Shown piece by piece: positions 30,725 through 40,056 of a stretch of 41,182 bases of DNA. Under the pieces are notes generated by a model. That model was not told the origin of the DNA. It worked only from the letters and a program-made list of their open reading frames with translations, and searched no databases. The stretch spans positions 1 through 41,182 of the forward strand of contig JAOZVK010000003.1 of the NCBI GenBank assembly GCA_029938185.1, in the 5' to 3' direction. Made by a program: the position numbers and the translations under genes. The stretch is from Bacteroidales bacterium (GTDB taxonomy: Bacteria; Bacteroidota; Bacteroidia; Bacteroidales; JAOZVK01). How positions within the stretch are numbered: the stretch's first letter is position 1; the number at the start of each line of letters is the position of its first letter.

Positions 30725-32866
30725 ATGAGTTTAGATACAGTTTTAAAAATAGGTAAAGCATTAAGAAATTCAAAAGATAATTTAAAATACTTTAAATATG
30801 TTGGTTCTGTAAAGGCTGATGTTAATAAAAAGAAGGAAAAGAATTATCCGATTTGCATAACGATTCCTGTAAAAGAAGATTTTACTTTTGATTGGGAAAA
30901 CATGGATTTAACACCCGAAAATCAACGAGATGATTTGTATTATTTCAAATATGAAACATCAAATAATGATACCAGCCCTAAGAAATATCTTTTTGGAGAT
31001 ATTTCTTATATTAGGCGTAATGGAATTGACACCAAAGGTAAGATAAAATCTACTAAAGACTTTGGAAATTACACATTAGAGAGAGGTAATGCTTTTGAGA
31101 ATGGGAAAAACATATTAAATGAAATAAAACTAACATATTTTGAAGAGGAAATAAGAAAAACAATTAACAATAGTAATATTGAAAATTTAAAAGAGAAAGA
31201 TGAAATTATTAAACAATTGATTAAATCTTATAAAATCAATAAAGAAGTTAAACTATCAAATAAGATAGAAAAGTATAAAGATGAAATTATTGAAATATCT
31301 CAAAAAGTAAATCAAGATATAAGTGAAGTAACCTTATTTGATTTTCATAGTAGATTTGAAGAATTCTCAGATAAAATTACATTAATATTAAAATATGCAT
31401 CAGCTTTTAATTTTTTATTGGAAGAATCAGAAAAAATAAACGAATATTTATCTAATAAACAAAAGTTAGTTGATTTATACACTAAAGTCGTTGTTAAACA
31501 GATTAATCCACGTGTTTTAAAGAAAATATTAAAAAAAGATGAAGATATAGAAGACTTATCAGAAGAAACAAAAAACAAAATATCAAGATATGCAAATTTT
31601 GAAGTTTTTTTACATTTTGATTATCAAGGTAAAAGTTGGTATAAATTTAAACAATCATTTGACCTTTTAAATGAAAAATTAAATTCTGGAGTTACAGATA
31701 ATACAGATTTTGGGAAAGTGCCATCAAAAGCAATATACAGAACATTATGCTCTGGAAATGATAGAAATGACATTCAGTTTCCTCAGTTTGATAAAAATAA
31801 TAGAATGAAGTCATTTTTCTTTAAAGGTGATGAATTTATTGATTTTCTACATAGTGAAATTTTTCTCGAAAAACCTTTAAGACGTTTACAAGGAACAAAA
31901 ATTGAGTTCTATGTTTTACCAGTAGCAATAAATGAAAATAAACAAATAACAGCAACGGATTATGATATTTTTTTAAAATTACAGGACGAAGTTCGTATTA
32001 AAATATATGATAAAGAAATTGACGAAGAACCTCTTTTTTCTTTTTTCGATGAGGAACAAATTAATTTTACAAAATTTGATTTTATTTTTACTGATGCAAG
32101 CGGAAATTCAAAAAATGATTTAATTGAAATATCTGGATTAGAACAAAGTAAATTAAAAGAAATAGCCAAAAGAATTGAAACAATTAATAATGAGGTAAAA
32201 CAAGAAAAAAAGAAATATTTAAGAACACAAAAAGAGCAATCTAATTTCAAAATAGAATACTCTTTTCGAAATATTTTAGGCAATCACTATTACGATGAAA
32301 AGACAGGAAATTCAAGTGTAAAAGCAAATCCAAAATACCAATCACACTTATTAAAGGTTTTGCCTTTAATATACACTGACAATTATCAAAATGACGAAAT
32401 GTTATTGTCTGCATTTATTCAAAATGTGGAGCATATTATTCGAAGTTTTAAGAAATATATAAGTAGTCAATTTATTAAGTTGAAGTATGACTTGATGTTC
32501 TTATATAAAATTCAAAATAATAATTCTAAAAATGATAAATTTATGGAAATAACAAATTCAAAAAGCTACAAAATAGGTTTGCAGCTTGGTAATTTAGCAA
32601 AAAACCTAACATTAGAAATTAATTCTTTTGAAAAAAATTATGTTGGAAATCTCAGCAGACGATTAAGCACACTGCCAGACTTCGTTAAATTAAAAAATGA
32701 TATTGAACAAAAATTAATAATGCACGAAAAAACAAAATATACTTTTCAAACTTCTTATGATTTAGCTCAGGAAGTAAAAAAGTTTAGTGGTCAGTATGAT
32801 AAAGAAAAATGTGCTTTCGGTTTTTTAGAAAGCTACTTTAAGCCGTTACCAAAAAAACAAATATAA
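30725..32866 (+). CDS. cas8b: Cas8b-type large subunit, second I-B locus
   Basis: 713 residues, between cas6 and cas7, where Cas8b/Csh1 is expected. The large subunit reads the PAM and recruits Cas3. The N-terminal part (LKYFKYVGSVKADVNKK then NYPICITIPVKEDF) and the central REP-like block LEKPLRRLQGTKIEFYVLPVA resemble TM1802/Csh1-type proteins, but similarity is low and position is the main argument. The C-terminus is helical (LPKKQI end). It is about 100 residues longer than the Cas8b at 6045 and not visibly similar, so the two I-B loci probably came from different lineages. Confidence 0.72.
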   Translation: MSLDTVLKIGKALRNSKDNLKYFKYVGSVKADVNKKKEKNYPICITIPVKEDFTFDWENMDLTPENQRDDLYYFKYETSNNDTSPKKYLFGDISYIRRNGIDTKGKIKSTKDFGNYTLERGNAFENGKNILNEIKLTYFEEEIRKTINNSNIENLKEKDEIIKQLIKSYKINKEVKLSNKIEKYKDEIIEISQKVNQDISEVTLFDFHSRFEEFSDKITLILKYASAFNFLLEESEKINEYLSNKQKLVDLYTKVVVKQINPRVLKKILKKDEDIEDLSEETKNKISRYANFEVFLHFDYQGKSWYKFKQSFDLLNEKLNSGVTDNTDFGKVPSKAIYRTLCSGNDRNDIQFPQFDKNNRMKSFFFKGDEFIDFLHSEIFLEKPLRRLQGTKIEFYVLPVAINENKQITATDYDIFLKLQDEVRIKIYDKEIDEEPLFSFFDEEQINFTKFDFIFTDASGNSKNDLIEISGLEQSKLKEIAKRIETINNEVKQEKKKYLRTQKEQSNFKIEYSFRNILGNHYYDEKTGNSSVKANPKYQSHLLKVLPLIYTDNYQNDEMLLSAFIQNVEHIIRSFKKYISSQFIKLKYDLMFLYKIQNNNSKNDKFMEITNSKSYKIGLQLGNLAKNLTLEINSFEKNYVGNLSRRLSTLPDFVKLKNDIEQKLIMHEKTKYTFQTSYDLAQEVKKFSGQYDKEKCAFGFLESYFKPLPKKQI

Positions 32867-32889
32867 ATTAATATTAAAGATATAAAATT

Positions 32890-33888
32890 ATGTCAAAAAT
32901 AAAAAAATCAGAAATTTTATTCTTGTATGAAAGTTCATACAATATTCCAAACGGAGACCCTTTTACAGGCGAACAACGTTATGATGAAGAAACTAAGAAA
33001 ATTTTAGTTAGTGATGTTAGAATGAAACGCTATGTAAGAGATTATCTTTTAGATAAAGACAAAGATATTTATGTAGTTAATGATAAAAGCTTTGCTGAAG
33101 GTAAAGAATCCGGTTCGGCTTCACGTATAAAATCTTTGCAAAATAAATTTGAAACGGAACTAAAAATTGAAAAAGAAAAGATAGAAGCTGAAAATAAAAA
33201 GAATAAAACTAAATTAAAATTCAGCCCTGCAATGTTCGTAATGAAAAAATGTGTTGATGTACGTTTATTCGGAGGTATTGCAACAGGAAAAGGTGATGCG
33301 ATAAATTTAACTGGAGCAGTTCAGTTTTCACTTTTAAATCCATCTTTAAACAAATCTACTTTAAGAATGCACCAAAATACAACAGTTTTTAGTTCAAGTG
33401 CTGAAAAAGGTCAAGGCTCAATAGGAACAACAACACTTGTTCCTTATGCCGTAAACCAAATACATGGTTGGGTAAATTCAAAAGTTGCTGAAAATACAGG
33501 AATGTGTAATAATGATTTAAAACTAATGTATGAAGGTCTTTGGTATGGCACAAGTGGCGAAGGTAGTTCGCATTCAAGAAGTAAAATCGGACAAAATTCA
33601 TTATTGTTATTAGAAATAGTTTATGCTGAGAATAATAAAAAAGTATATAGCGTAGATAAATTGATAAAATTAACCCCAAAAGAAGGCAAGAAAGATGAAG
33701 AAATCCGAAGCATGGACGATTATGATTTGGATTTTACAAAATTATTAGAAGTAGCAAAGTCTGATAAAGTTTCAAAAATTAGATATTATTCTGAATTAGA
33801 CAGTATTAATGATATGTTTGAAATAGATGGTAATTTTAAAAGTAAATTAGAAAAATTATCTTTTGAGCCAAACAAAAAAACTGAATAA
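32890..33888 (+). CDS. cas7: Cas7 backbone subunit, type I-B (Csh2-like), second locus
   Basis: 332 residues. N-terminal EILFLYESSYNIPNGDPF followed by the VSDVRMKRYVRDYL block is the Csh2 pattern. CVDVRLFGGIATGKGDAINLTG (about 118-139) and GAVQFSLLNPSL form the core. The segment LMYEGLWYGT and SHSRSKIGQ resemble the C-terminal conserved part. It forms the crRNA-binding backbone. Cas5 starts 2 bases after its stop, as in ordinary I-B operons, unlike the first I-B locus. A Lys/Glu-rich insertion (about 90-110) is a probable loop. Confidence 0.93.
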   Translation: MSKIKKSEILFLYESSYNIPNGDPFTGEQRYDEETKKILVSDVRMKRYVRDYLLDKDKDIYVVNDKSFAEGKESGSASRIKSLQNKFETELKIEKEKIEAENKKNKTKLKFSPAMFVMKKCVDVRLFGGIATGKGDAINLTGAVQFSLLNPSLNKSTLRMHQNTTVFSSSAEKGQGSIGTTTLVPYAVNQIHGWVNSKVAENTGMCNNDLKLMYEGLWYGTSGEGSSHSRSKIGQNSLLLLEIVYAENNKKVYSVDKLIKLTPKEGKKDEEIRSMDDYDLDFTKLLEVAKSDKVSKIRYYSELDSINDMFEIDGNFKSKLEKLSFEPNKKTE

Positions 33889-33890
33889 TT

Positions 33891-34604
33891 ATGAAAGGAT
33901 TTCAATTTATAGTTGAAGGAAACTGGGCACATTTTAAGAAACCTGAAACAAATAATAATCCGCTTTCACACGATTTAATCACAAAAACAGCTCTGATTGG
34001 ATTAATCGGAGCTGTGCTTGGAATTGAGCGAAATGAAATGAAAGCTAAATTTCCTGAATTGTCAGAAAGCTTGTTGTATAATGTTCAGTTACTTAGTCCT
34101 GTAAAGAAAACATCTTGGGGGTTTACAAGTAAAAAAGCAAATAGCCCAACTGCAAGTGGTTCACCTAAATATTTTGAATTTCTTAAAAATCCAAAATTTA
34201 AAATTTCTTTGGCACTAAAATATAATGTTTCTAAAAATATTTTTAATTCTTTTTTACAATCTGTAAAAAGAGAAGAAACTATTTATCCGCCTGTTCTTGG
34301 TTGGCATAACTGCCCAGCAAATATTAGTTTTTTTTCAGAAGGCAAATTTTCTGAATTAAAAACAGGTGAGTTTGAAACAAAAGGATTTGTATTAGCAGGT
34401 GGAGAGCACAAACCAACAAATATTACAGGAAAATTTCGTATTGGTTTTGATAAATTACCTACTTATCAAGATGATGATTTTTGGAATTTACCTGATAAAT
34501 ATCGACAAATTATTTATCCTGATTTTCCTCATTCACTACAAATTAAGGGCGATTATTATGAATATATTACAAACTCAAATGTTGAAAAATGGTGGCTAAT
34601 GTAG
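33891..34604 (+). CDS. cas5: Cas5, type I-B, second locus
   Basis: 237 residues. It has the first strand FIVEGNWAHFKKPETNNNP, the KTALIGLIGAVLGIER helix (about 28-43), and a segment YPPVLGWHNCPANI near 126-139, as in Cas5h-type proteins. Binds the crRNA 5' handle. Its 3' end overlaps the cas3 start by 16 bases, implying translational coupling. Confidence 0.9.
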   Translation: MKGFQFIVEGNWAHFKKPETNNNPLSHDLITKTALIGLIGAVLGIERNEMKAKFPELSESLLYNVQLLSPVKKTSWGFTSKKANSPTASGSPKYFEFLKNPKFKISLALKYNVSKNIFNSFLQSVKREETIYPPVLGWHNCPANISFFSEGKFSELKTGEFETKGFVLAGGEHKPTNITGKFRIGFDKLPTYQDDDFWNLPDKYRQIIYPDFPHSLQIKGDYYEYITNSNVEKWWLM

Positions 34605-37048
34605 CGAAATTGAAATCACATCCAGATAAACTTTTATTTGATCATGTTGATGGTGTCCTTAAAAATGTAAAAAAGCTCACTAATTTGAAAATAGCTGAAT
34701 TGGTTGCGATTTTTCATGACTTAGGAAAAATTAATCCTAATTTTCAAAAAAAACTCAGTGGCATAAAGACTGGTGAATACTCACATCATGGGTATTTGTC
34801 AGCTTATGCTTTTTTGTGTGCTTTTGCATCATCACCTGCAAATCAAGAAATACTTGGCAATTGGTTAAGTAAAAAGATAAGTAAAAATGATTTAATTGCA
34901 TTAACAACAATCATTGCAAAGCATCATGGTAATATTCCTGATTTCACACCAAAAGATGAAACTGGAACTGGAGCTTCTATATTAAATAAGGAAGAGAATG
35001 AAAAATTATTCGTTTTTTTAGGTAAGGGGATAAATCTTCCTGTTGAGGAATTTACGAAACATTATTTCTCAGAAATAAAATCTTTTTATCCATTTTTGGG
35101 AAATCCTCTTGTTCAAAAGAAATTCAAAGACGAATTTATTTTTGATTATAGAAAAAACAACAATCCTCTTGATTATTATTTAGATACTCAATTTTCTTTT
35201 GCAAGTCTTATTCAAGCAGATAAAGTTGATGCTGCAAAATTGGGAAATTTTATTGATGATAATAAATCAAATGTAGAGCAGTTTTGTGGCAACTATAATA
35301 TATGCTTAAATTCTTATCTAAGCAAATTAAATCAAGATTCTGAAATAAATAAACTACGAACAAAAATAAGGCTTGATGCTGTTGGTCGAATAAAAAACGG
35401 ATTACAACAAAACAAACAAGTCTTTGAATTAACAGCCCCGACAGGCTCAGGAAAAACACTTATGATGTTGTCACTTGCTTCCGAAATTATTAAGCAAAAA
35501 GGAGCAAAAAGGATTATTTATTCATTACCATTTTTATCAATCACAGAGCAGGTCGAAGCAGAAGTTTTAAAAATATTTAGCAATCAAAAGCAATTTGTTC
35601 AAAGGATAGATTCTAAATCACAAAATAAAACTTTTGAAAATTTACAAAAAGAATTTGATAAAAATCCGAGTAAAGAAGTAATGAAAAAAATTAATATGAT
35701 TGAGTTTCAGGAAAATACTTTTTCATATCCCTTTATAATAACAACATTTGTTCGTTTTTTTGAAACATTATTAACTAATAGAAATGCTGATTTATTAAAA
35801 CTTCCGAATTTTTCAAATTCAATTTTCTTAATTGATGAAATTCAGGCACTTCCACCAAGGTTATATACTTTTTTCACAGCATATTTAAGCAAATTTTGTG
35901 AAAAAAATGGAAGTTATGCAATTATTTCTACGGCTACACAACCAAATTTTAATTTGCCTGAAAAAGATGAAATAAAAGAATTTTTCAGTAATTATTCAAA
36001 ACCTTTTAAATTACTCTCACTTGATTATTTTCAAAACGAGCTTTTTAATAGATATAAAATTATTATTGATAAAAAAGGAACAGATATAGCTGAATTAAAA
36101 GAAAAACTTATAAAATCAGAAAAATCGGTTTTAGTAATTTTAAATACCATAGATGATACGAAAGATTTGTATTCTTTATTAATTGAAGCAGGTTTATCAA
36201 AAAAAGATACTCTTTTGCTAAATACTCATATTACTCCCAAACATAGAAAAATTAAAATCTATCTGGCAAAACGTAGATTAAGAGAGAATAAAAAAGTAAT
36301 TTTAATATCAACACAACTTATTGAAGCAGGTGTAGATATTGATTTTCCTGTTCTCTATCGCGATATGGCAACAGTTTCAAGCATTGTTCAATCAGCAGGA
36401 CGATGTAACAGAAATGGAAAACTCAAAGATAAAGGTATTGTTAATCTTATTCGTTTTAAAAAGGACGGAAGAGAAAGAGCAAAACTGATTTACCGTGATG
36501 GAAATAAAGAACTATTAGGTTTTACAACAAAAGCATTACAGTTAGAAAATTATCAGGAAAAAGAACTTTTAGATGTTCAGAAAAAATTTTTTGATAGAAT
36601 TTTAAAAGAATTGCATTTTGCAAAACATATACAGCAAGATCCAAGACAAGATTTCGATTTTTTAAATGACATTAAAGAAGCTCAATTTAACAAAATAGGT
36701 GAATTTAATTTAATAGATAAAGGAGTATTTGGTGAAGAAATGCAATATTTTATACCTAAAAATGAAAATGACAAATCTTTTCAGCTATTAAATGAATATA
36801 TTGAGGAATTAAATATTATTATTAATTTTAACAAAAAAGATTGGAGTATTGTTAAATTAAAGAAAAATAAGATAAAAATATTAAGAAAAAAAATGTCAGA
36901 AAATATTGTCCAAGTAAGACTAAAAGAAGGTCAATCAAAACCAATTACAAATAATTTTACAAAAGATAGAAATTTACACGAAATAGCACTTTCTTCATAT
37001 TCATTTGAAAAGGGAGTGGATTTACAGGGAGAAGATATCTGGTTATAA
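34589..37048 (+). CDS. cas3: Cas3 nuclease-helicase, canonical HD-helicase order
   Basis: 819 residues. The HD domain is N-terminal: FDHVDGVLKNV (about 14-24), then IFHDLGKINPNFQ (HD at about 42), HHGYLSAYA and AKHHGNIPDF. SF2 motifs: LTAPTGSGKTLMM (about 281-293), FLIDEIQALPP (DEIQ at about 416), ISTATQPNF, and STQLIEAGVDIDF with VQSAGRCNRNGK. It degrades target DNA after recruitment by Cascade. It overlaps cas5 by 16 bases and closes the second I-B operon. Domain order is opposite to that of the Cas3 at 12992. Confidence 0.95.
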   Translation: MVANVAKLKSHPDKLLFDHVDGVLKNVKKLTNLKIAELVAIFHDLGKINPNFQKKLSGIKTGEYSHHGYLSAYAFLCAFASSPANQEILGNWLSKKISKNDLIALTTIIAKHHGNIPDFTPKDETGTGASILNKEENEKLFVFLGKGINLPVEEFTKHYFSEIKSFYPFLGNPLVQKKFKDEFIFDYRKNNNPLDYYLDTQFSFASLIQADKVDAAKLGNFIDDNKSNVEQFCGNYNICLNSYLSKLNQDSEINKLRTKIRLDAVGRIKNGLQQNKQVFELTAPTGSGKTLMMLSLASEIIKQKGAKRIIYSLPFLSITEQVEAEVLKIFSNQKQFVQRIDSKSQNKTFENLQKEFDKNPSKEVMKKINMIEFQENTFSYPFIITTFVRFFETLLTNRNADLLKLPNFSNSIFLIDEIQALPPRLYTFFTAYLSKFCEKNGSYAIISTATQPNFNLPEKDEIKEFFSNYSKPFKLLSLDYFQNELFNRYKIIIDKKGTDIAELKEKLIKSEKSVLVILNTIDDTKDLYSLLIEAGLSKKDTLLLNTHITPKHRKIKIYLAKRRLRENKKVILISTQLIEAGVDIDFPVLYRDMATVSSIVQSAGRCNRNGKLKDKGIVNLIRFKKDGRERAKLIYRDGNKELLGFTTKALQLENYQEKELLDVQKKFFDRILKELHFAKHIQQDPRQDFDFLNDIKEAQFNKIGEFNLIDKGVFGEEMQYFIPKNENDKSFQLLNEYIEELNIIINFNKKDWSIVKLKKNKIKILRKKMSENIVQVRLKEGQSKPITNNFTKDRNLHEIALSSYSFEKGVDLQGEDIWL

Positions 37049-37132
37049 TTAATATATTTCAGGCGTTATTTTACACTAATTCCCAAATACTTAATAATAA
37101 CATAATTTCAAAAAAATTGTTATAACTTATGA

Positions 37133-37327
37133 TTGAGAATTGATTTTGAACAAGAAAATAAAGCCAGACCAATAATTGAAGAAAACATGAAAGGTGTAGA
37201 TACTTTTGTAACACTTTCAGCGGGCGGGTATGTAGAAACAAAAGCCGAAAAAGCTGACGCTCTGGACTTAGCAGAAGATAAATTGATAAAATTAATGAAA
37301 TTTTTTTATAATAAGAATCAGTTGTAA
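37133..37327 (+). pseudogene. Tail fragment of an unknown gene
   Basis: Reads RIDFEQENKARPIIEENMK, GVDTFVTLSAGGYVETKAEK and ADALDLAEDKLIKLM to a stop, with only a TTG available as start. Homologous to the fragment at 19753-19953. No promoter or start is evident, so it is probably the 3' end of a lost gene. I do not recognise the family. Confidence 0.65.
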
Positions 37328-37340
37328 AAATAATAATTTA

Positions 37341-37403
37341 AATAATCTTTTGTGGTAAGATAATTGAAATCGCAGTATAGGAAAATTACCACAAAAGATT
37401 ATT
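37341..37403. terminator. Perfect 18-bp inverted repeat ahead of the YhcG-type gene
   Basis: AATAATCTTTTGTGGTAA (37341-37358) and TTACCACAAAAGATTATT (37386-37403) are exact reverse complements with a 27-base spacer, followed by a T-run. It may terminate transcription from the cas operon or act as an operator for the nuclease gene that starts 20 bases later. A copy with one mismatch is at 19576-19638. Confidence 0.65.
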
Positions 37404-37422
37404 ATTTTTTAAACAGAAATTA

Positions 37423-38466
37423 ATGAATATCGAAAAAACAAGTTCAAAATTATTTGTTGATGTAAAACAAATGATTTCAAATGCTAGACGAAAAGTTGCT
37501 GTAACTGCCAATAGTGAATTGATTTTGCTGTATTGGAAAGTCGGTAACAGAGTAAGAAAAGATGTATTAAACAATAGCAGAGCTGAATATGGTAAACAAA
37601 TAGTAAAAAAATTATCCAATAAATTGACAATAGAATATGGCAGAGGATGGAGCGAAAATCAGTTGCGACATTGTATTAGAAGTGCAGAGACTTTTCAGAA
37701 AGAACAAATTCTCTACGCAGTGCGTAGAGAATTGTCATGGACTCATATCAGGTCACTAATGTATATTGATGATATTCTTAAAAGACAATTTTATATGGAA
37801 ATGTGCATAATAGAACGATGGGATACTCGATTGCTTAACAATAGAATTGACAGTATGCTTTTTGAACGTACTGCAATATCAAAAAAACCAAAAAAACTAA
37901 TCAAAAAAGAATTAGACAAATTGCAAAAAGATAATGAATTACCAGATGATTTAATTTTTAGAAACCCCTATTTGTTAGATTTTCTCGGTTTGAAAAATAT
38001 TTATTCTGAAAAAGATTTAGAAAATTCTATATTAGTTGAAATGCAACAATTTATTACAGAACTCGGTTCTGATTTTGCATTTCTTGCACGTCAAAAACGC
38101 ATTACTATTGATAATATTGATTATCATATTGATTTATTATTTTATCACAGAACACTTCAATGTTTAGTAGTTATAGAGTTAAAACTCGGTAAGTTTAAAC
38201 CTGAACATAAGGGACAAATTGAATTATATTTACGATGGCTTAACAAATACGAAAAACGAAAAAATGAGAAAGCACCAATCGGCTTAATCTTATGTAGCGA
38301 AGGAAATTCAGAGCATATTGAATTGCTGATGTTAGAAGACAGTAATATTAAACTTGCTCAGTATTTAACTGAGTTACCAGATAAAAAAATTCTTGAAAAA
38401 CAATTAACAAAAACAATTAAGAAGGCAAAAAAAATGAAAAATAAAAATACAAACAATAAATTATGA
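37423..38466 (+). CDS. DUF1016/YhcG-type PD-(D/E)XK nuclease
   Basis: 347 residues. N-terminal winged-helix-like DUF1016 domain (about 1-160) with LLYWKVGNRVRKDVL, YGRGWSENQLRHCI and LSWTHIRSLMYI. A C-terminal PD-(D/E)XK domain (about 175-325) has LGSDFAFLARQKRITIDN, YHIDLLFYHRTLQCLVVIELK (D near 239; E252 and K254 of the E-x-K) and GQIELYLRWLNKYE. Proteins of this family are common in defence islands and beside restriction genes; the E. coli member was named YhcG/RhnA. It ends in a Lys-rich tail. A 5' fragment of a second copy is at 19658. It lies 374 bases after cas3, behind an inverted repeat. Confidence 0.9.
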   Translation: MNIEKTSSKLFVDVKQMISNARRKVAVTANSELILLYWKVGNRVRKDVLNNSRAEYGKQIVKKLSNKLTIEYGRGWSENQLRHCIRSAETFQKEQILYAVRRELSWTHIRSLMYIDDILKRQFYMEMCIIERWDTRLLNNRIDSMLFERTAISKKPKKLIKKELDKLQKDNELPDDLIFRNPYLLDFLGLKNIYSEKDLENSILVEMQQFITELGSDFAFLARQKRITIDNIDYHIDLLFYHRTLQCLVVIELKLGKFKPEHKGQIELYLRWLNKYEKRKNEKAPIGLILCSEGNSEHIELLMLEDSNIKLAQYLTELPDKKILEKQLTKTIKKAKKMKNKNTNNKL

Positions 38467-38532
38467 CTGTAATTCGTAATAAGTAGTTGATAATGAACAA
38501 TTGATAATTTACTTTCACTTGAATTATTGTAT

Positions 38533-38635
38533 ATAGTCTAACAAAAATTTTTTCGACATTTGTTTTCGCACAATTAATTATATGACAACTGTTTATAAGA
38601 ATGCGCAAGTCACATTAAATAGGTCGAAGCCCTTA
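38533..38635 (-). repeat. Dispersed ~100-bp repeat, copy near the right module
   Basis: Begins ATAGTCTAACAAAAATTTTT, continues TCGACATTTGTTTTCGCAC and ends AAATAGGTCGAAGCCCTTA (palindrome with one change). Very similar to 29710-29815. Confidence 0.8.
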
Positions 38636-38681
38636 TGTTATAGCTTAACAAAGTGTCGATTTTATACGATAAGCTACTTAT

Positions 38682-38804
38682 ATGGCAAATACATACACAC
38701 AATTAAATGTTCATGCCGTTTTTTCGGTTCTTGGAAGAGAAAATTTATTGGTAGATAAATTTCGTCCAAAATTATTCAAATATTTTACTTTTTTTAAATT
38801 ATAA
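38682..38804 (+). pseudogene. IS200/IS605-like TnpA N-terminal remnant, second copy
   Basis: MANTYTQLNVHAVFSVLGREN then LLVDKFRPKLFK and a stop after 40 codons. Compared with 20230-20370 it has a deletion that joins the remnant directly to the leader of the 143-aa gene: the TAA ends one base before that gene's ATG. The catalytic half is missing. Confidence 0.82.
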
Positions 38805-38805
38805 T

Positions 38806-39237
38806 ATGGAACAATATATTAAACAACTAATTAATGATTTGAGAGATGCAGCACAGCGTACACGACCTATGAAAATGGAACTTGCTCCCGATTTGGAAGT
38901 TGTTAGAGGAGCAGAAGAGTATTTGTATGGCACGCAACATAAACTCGGTTCTCTTTTTGGTATTGAAAAAACAGCTTTTCCGCCTCTTACAAAGCTTAAT
39001 AATAATCAATTAGAACAACTTGTACCCGAAATTGAACGTTTATGGGCTAAATTTAATTTTTATCCTGTTTTTCCGGACAATTTGCCTGCAATTTATCGCT
39101 ATAAACTACTGATTGATAAATGGGACGAGCCTATGCAATATGTAACATCAGGAAGCATGTATATTGAATTTTGTGAATACGAAACTGAAAATTGTCCTTT
39201 TCCAAAAGAGTATTGCATGTGTACAGATTTTGACTAA
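38806..39237 (+). CDS. 143-aa CRISPR-locus-associated protein of unknown function, copy 3
   Basis: Same amino-acid sequence as the copy at 20471 and almost the same DNA (one visible change near the 3' end, ACAGATTTT for ACCGATTTT). Unknown family; for features see the conserved PP-x-x-KLN, FNF-x-x-x-FPDNLP and terminal C-x6-C-x-C blocks. It lies between the nuclease gene and cas4. Its ATG is one base after the stop of the TnpA remnant, so the remnant may act as a leader peptide. Its stop abuts a dispersed repeat. An intact frame in all three loci argues that the protein is made and selected. Confidence 0.8.
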   Translation: MEQYIKQLINDLRDAAQRTRPMKMELAPDLEVVRGAEEYLYGTQHKLGSLFGIEKTAFPPLTKLNNNQLEQLVPEIERLWAKFNFYPVFPDNLPAIYRYKLLIDKWDEPMQYVTSGSMYIEFCEYETENCPFPKEYCMCTDFD

Positions 39238-39330
39238 GGTCTTCGACTTATTTAATGTGGCTTACGCGTTCTTTTAACACTCTAACAATACGCAGTTTAA
39301 CAAAATGTAAATATCAAAAAACTTTTAAGT
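39236..39330 (+). repeat. Dispersed ~100-bp repeat, copy abutting the 143-aa gene (copy 3)
   Basis: Begins AAGGTCTTCGACTTATTTAA at the stop codon and ends ATATCAAAAAACTTTTAAGT just ahead of the cas4 start. It contains ACTCTAACAATACGCAG, also present in copy 2 at 5660. Confidence 0.75.
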
Positions 39331-39342
39331 CCCCCATACAAA

Positions 39343-39849
39343 ATGACTAATAATATAACAGGAACACATATAAATTACTACTTCATATGCAAACGCAAAT
39401 TGTGGCTGTTTGTAAATGGTATTCATATGGAACAAAATTCAGAGCTTGTTTATGAAGGCAAACTGATACATGAAACAACGTATCCGCAAAGAAGCGAAAA
39501 ATATGAAGAAGTTCAAATAGGTGGTATAAAAGTGGATTTTTATGATACGAAAAATAAAATTATACACGAACTCAAAAAATCAAACAAAATAGAAACAGCT
39601 CACGAATGGCAATTGAAATACTACATATATATATTTGAAAAAGCAGGAATGAGTGGAGTTTCAGGTGTTTTGGAGTATCCGAAACTAAGAAAAACAACAA
39701 AAATATATTTGTCTGATATTGACCGAGAACGAATTGTTGAAATTGAGAATGAAATTGAAAAAATTATTAATTCGGAAATATGTCCTGATATAATCAATAG
39801 TAAAATATGTAAAAGATGTAGTTATTATGACTTTTGTTATAGCGAATAG
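39343..39849 (+). CDS. cas4: Cas4 nuclease (adaptation module)
   Basis: 168 residues, the usual size. Cas4 trims prespacer ends and selects PAM-bearing ends for Cas1-Cas2. A single cysteine at 16 (FICKRKLWLF) and three at 156, 159 and 165 (ICKRCSYYDFC) would hold the Fe-S cluster. The RecB-like nuclease core shows KVDFYD (motif II Asp), IIHELKKS (E-x-K motif III) and the QLKYYIYIF helix. It starts directly after a dispersed repeat. cas1 follows after about 210 bases rather than overlapping it. Confidence 0.93.
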   Translation: MTNNITGTHINYYFICKRKLWLFVNGIHMEQNSELVYEGKLIHETTYPQRSEKYEEVQIGGIKVDFYDTKNKIIHELKKSNKIETAHEWQLKYYIYIFEKAGMSGVSGVLEYPKLRKTTKIYLSDIDRERIVEIENEIEKIINSEICPDIINSKICKRCSYYDFCYSE

Positions 39850-40056
39850 CTGGATAGACAGGATTATACTTTCAATGGTTCAATTATTCAATGATACAAT
39901 TATACAATATTTTGATTAATAGCTCATAACATTTTTATAAAAGTAAAATTTTTAACCTAATTTAGTATAATTGGATGAAAACAAATCCTGTTAATCCTGT
40001 AAATCCTGTCAAAAAAAACCTGTCAAAAAAATCCCTAAAAGAAAAATACTCAAATC
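39850..40056. repeat. Spacer between cas4 and cas1 with AATCCTGT tandem repeats
   Basis: Contains a chain of AATCCTGTTAATCCTGTAAA and CCTGTCAAAAAAAACCTGTC at about 39986-40035, like the sequence at 1-40, plus ATTCAATGATACAATTATAC-like A/T-rich sequence. Cas4 and Cas1 genes are usually closer, so this is probably inserted repeat material. Confidence 0.55.

Larger units (their letters stand above)
38467..38805. other. Intergenic region with dispersed repeat and TnpA remnant
   Basis: Holds a minus-orientation dispersed repeat (38533-38635) and the second TnpA N-terminal remnant (38682-38804). No other gene is seen. Confidence 0.6.

Noticed and set aside
34399..34599. A short plus-strand ORF at the cas5-cas3 junction
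   Set aside because: An out-of-frame shadow inside cas5; Ile/Leu-rich with no conserved features.
37133..37327. The tail fragment as a complete small gene (64 aa)
   Set aside because: It has only a TTG start, no upstream features, and a homologous copy at 19753 that is clearly a fragment.
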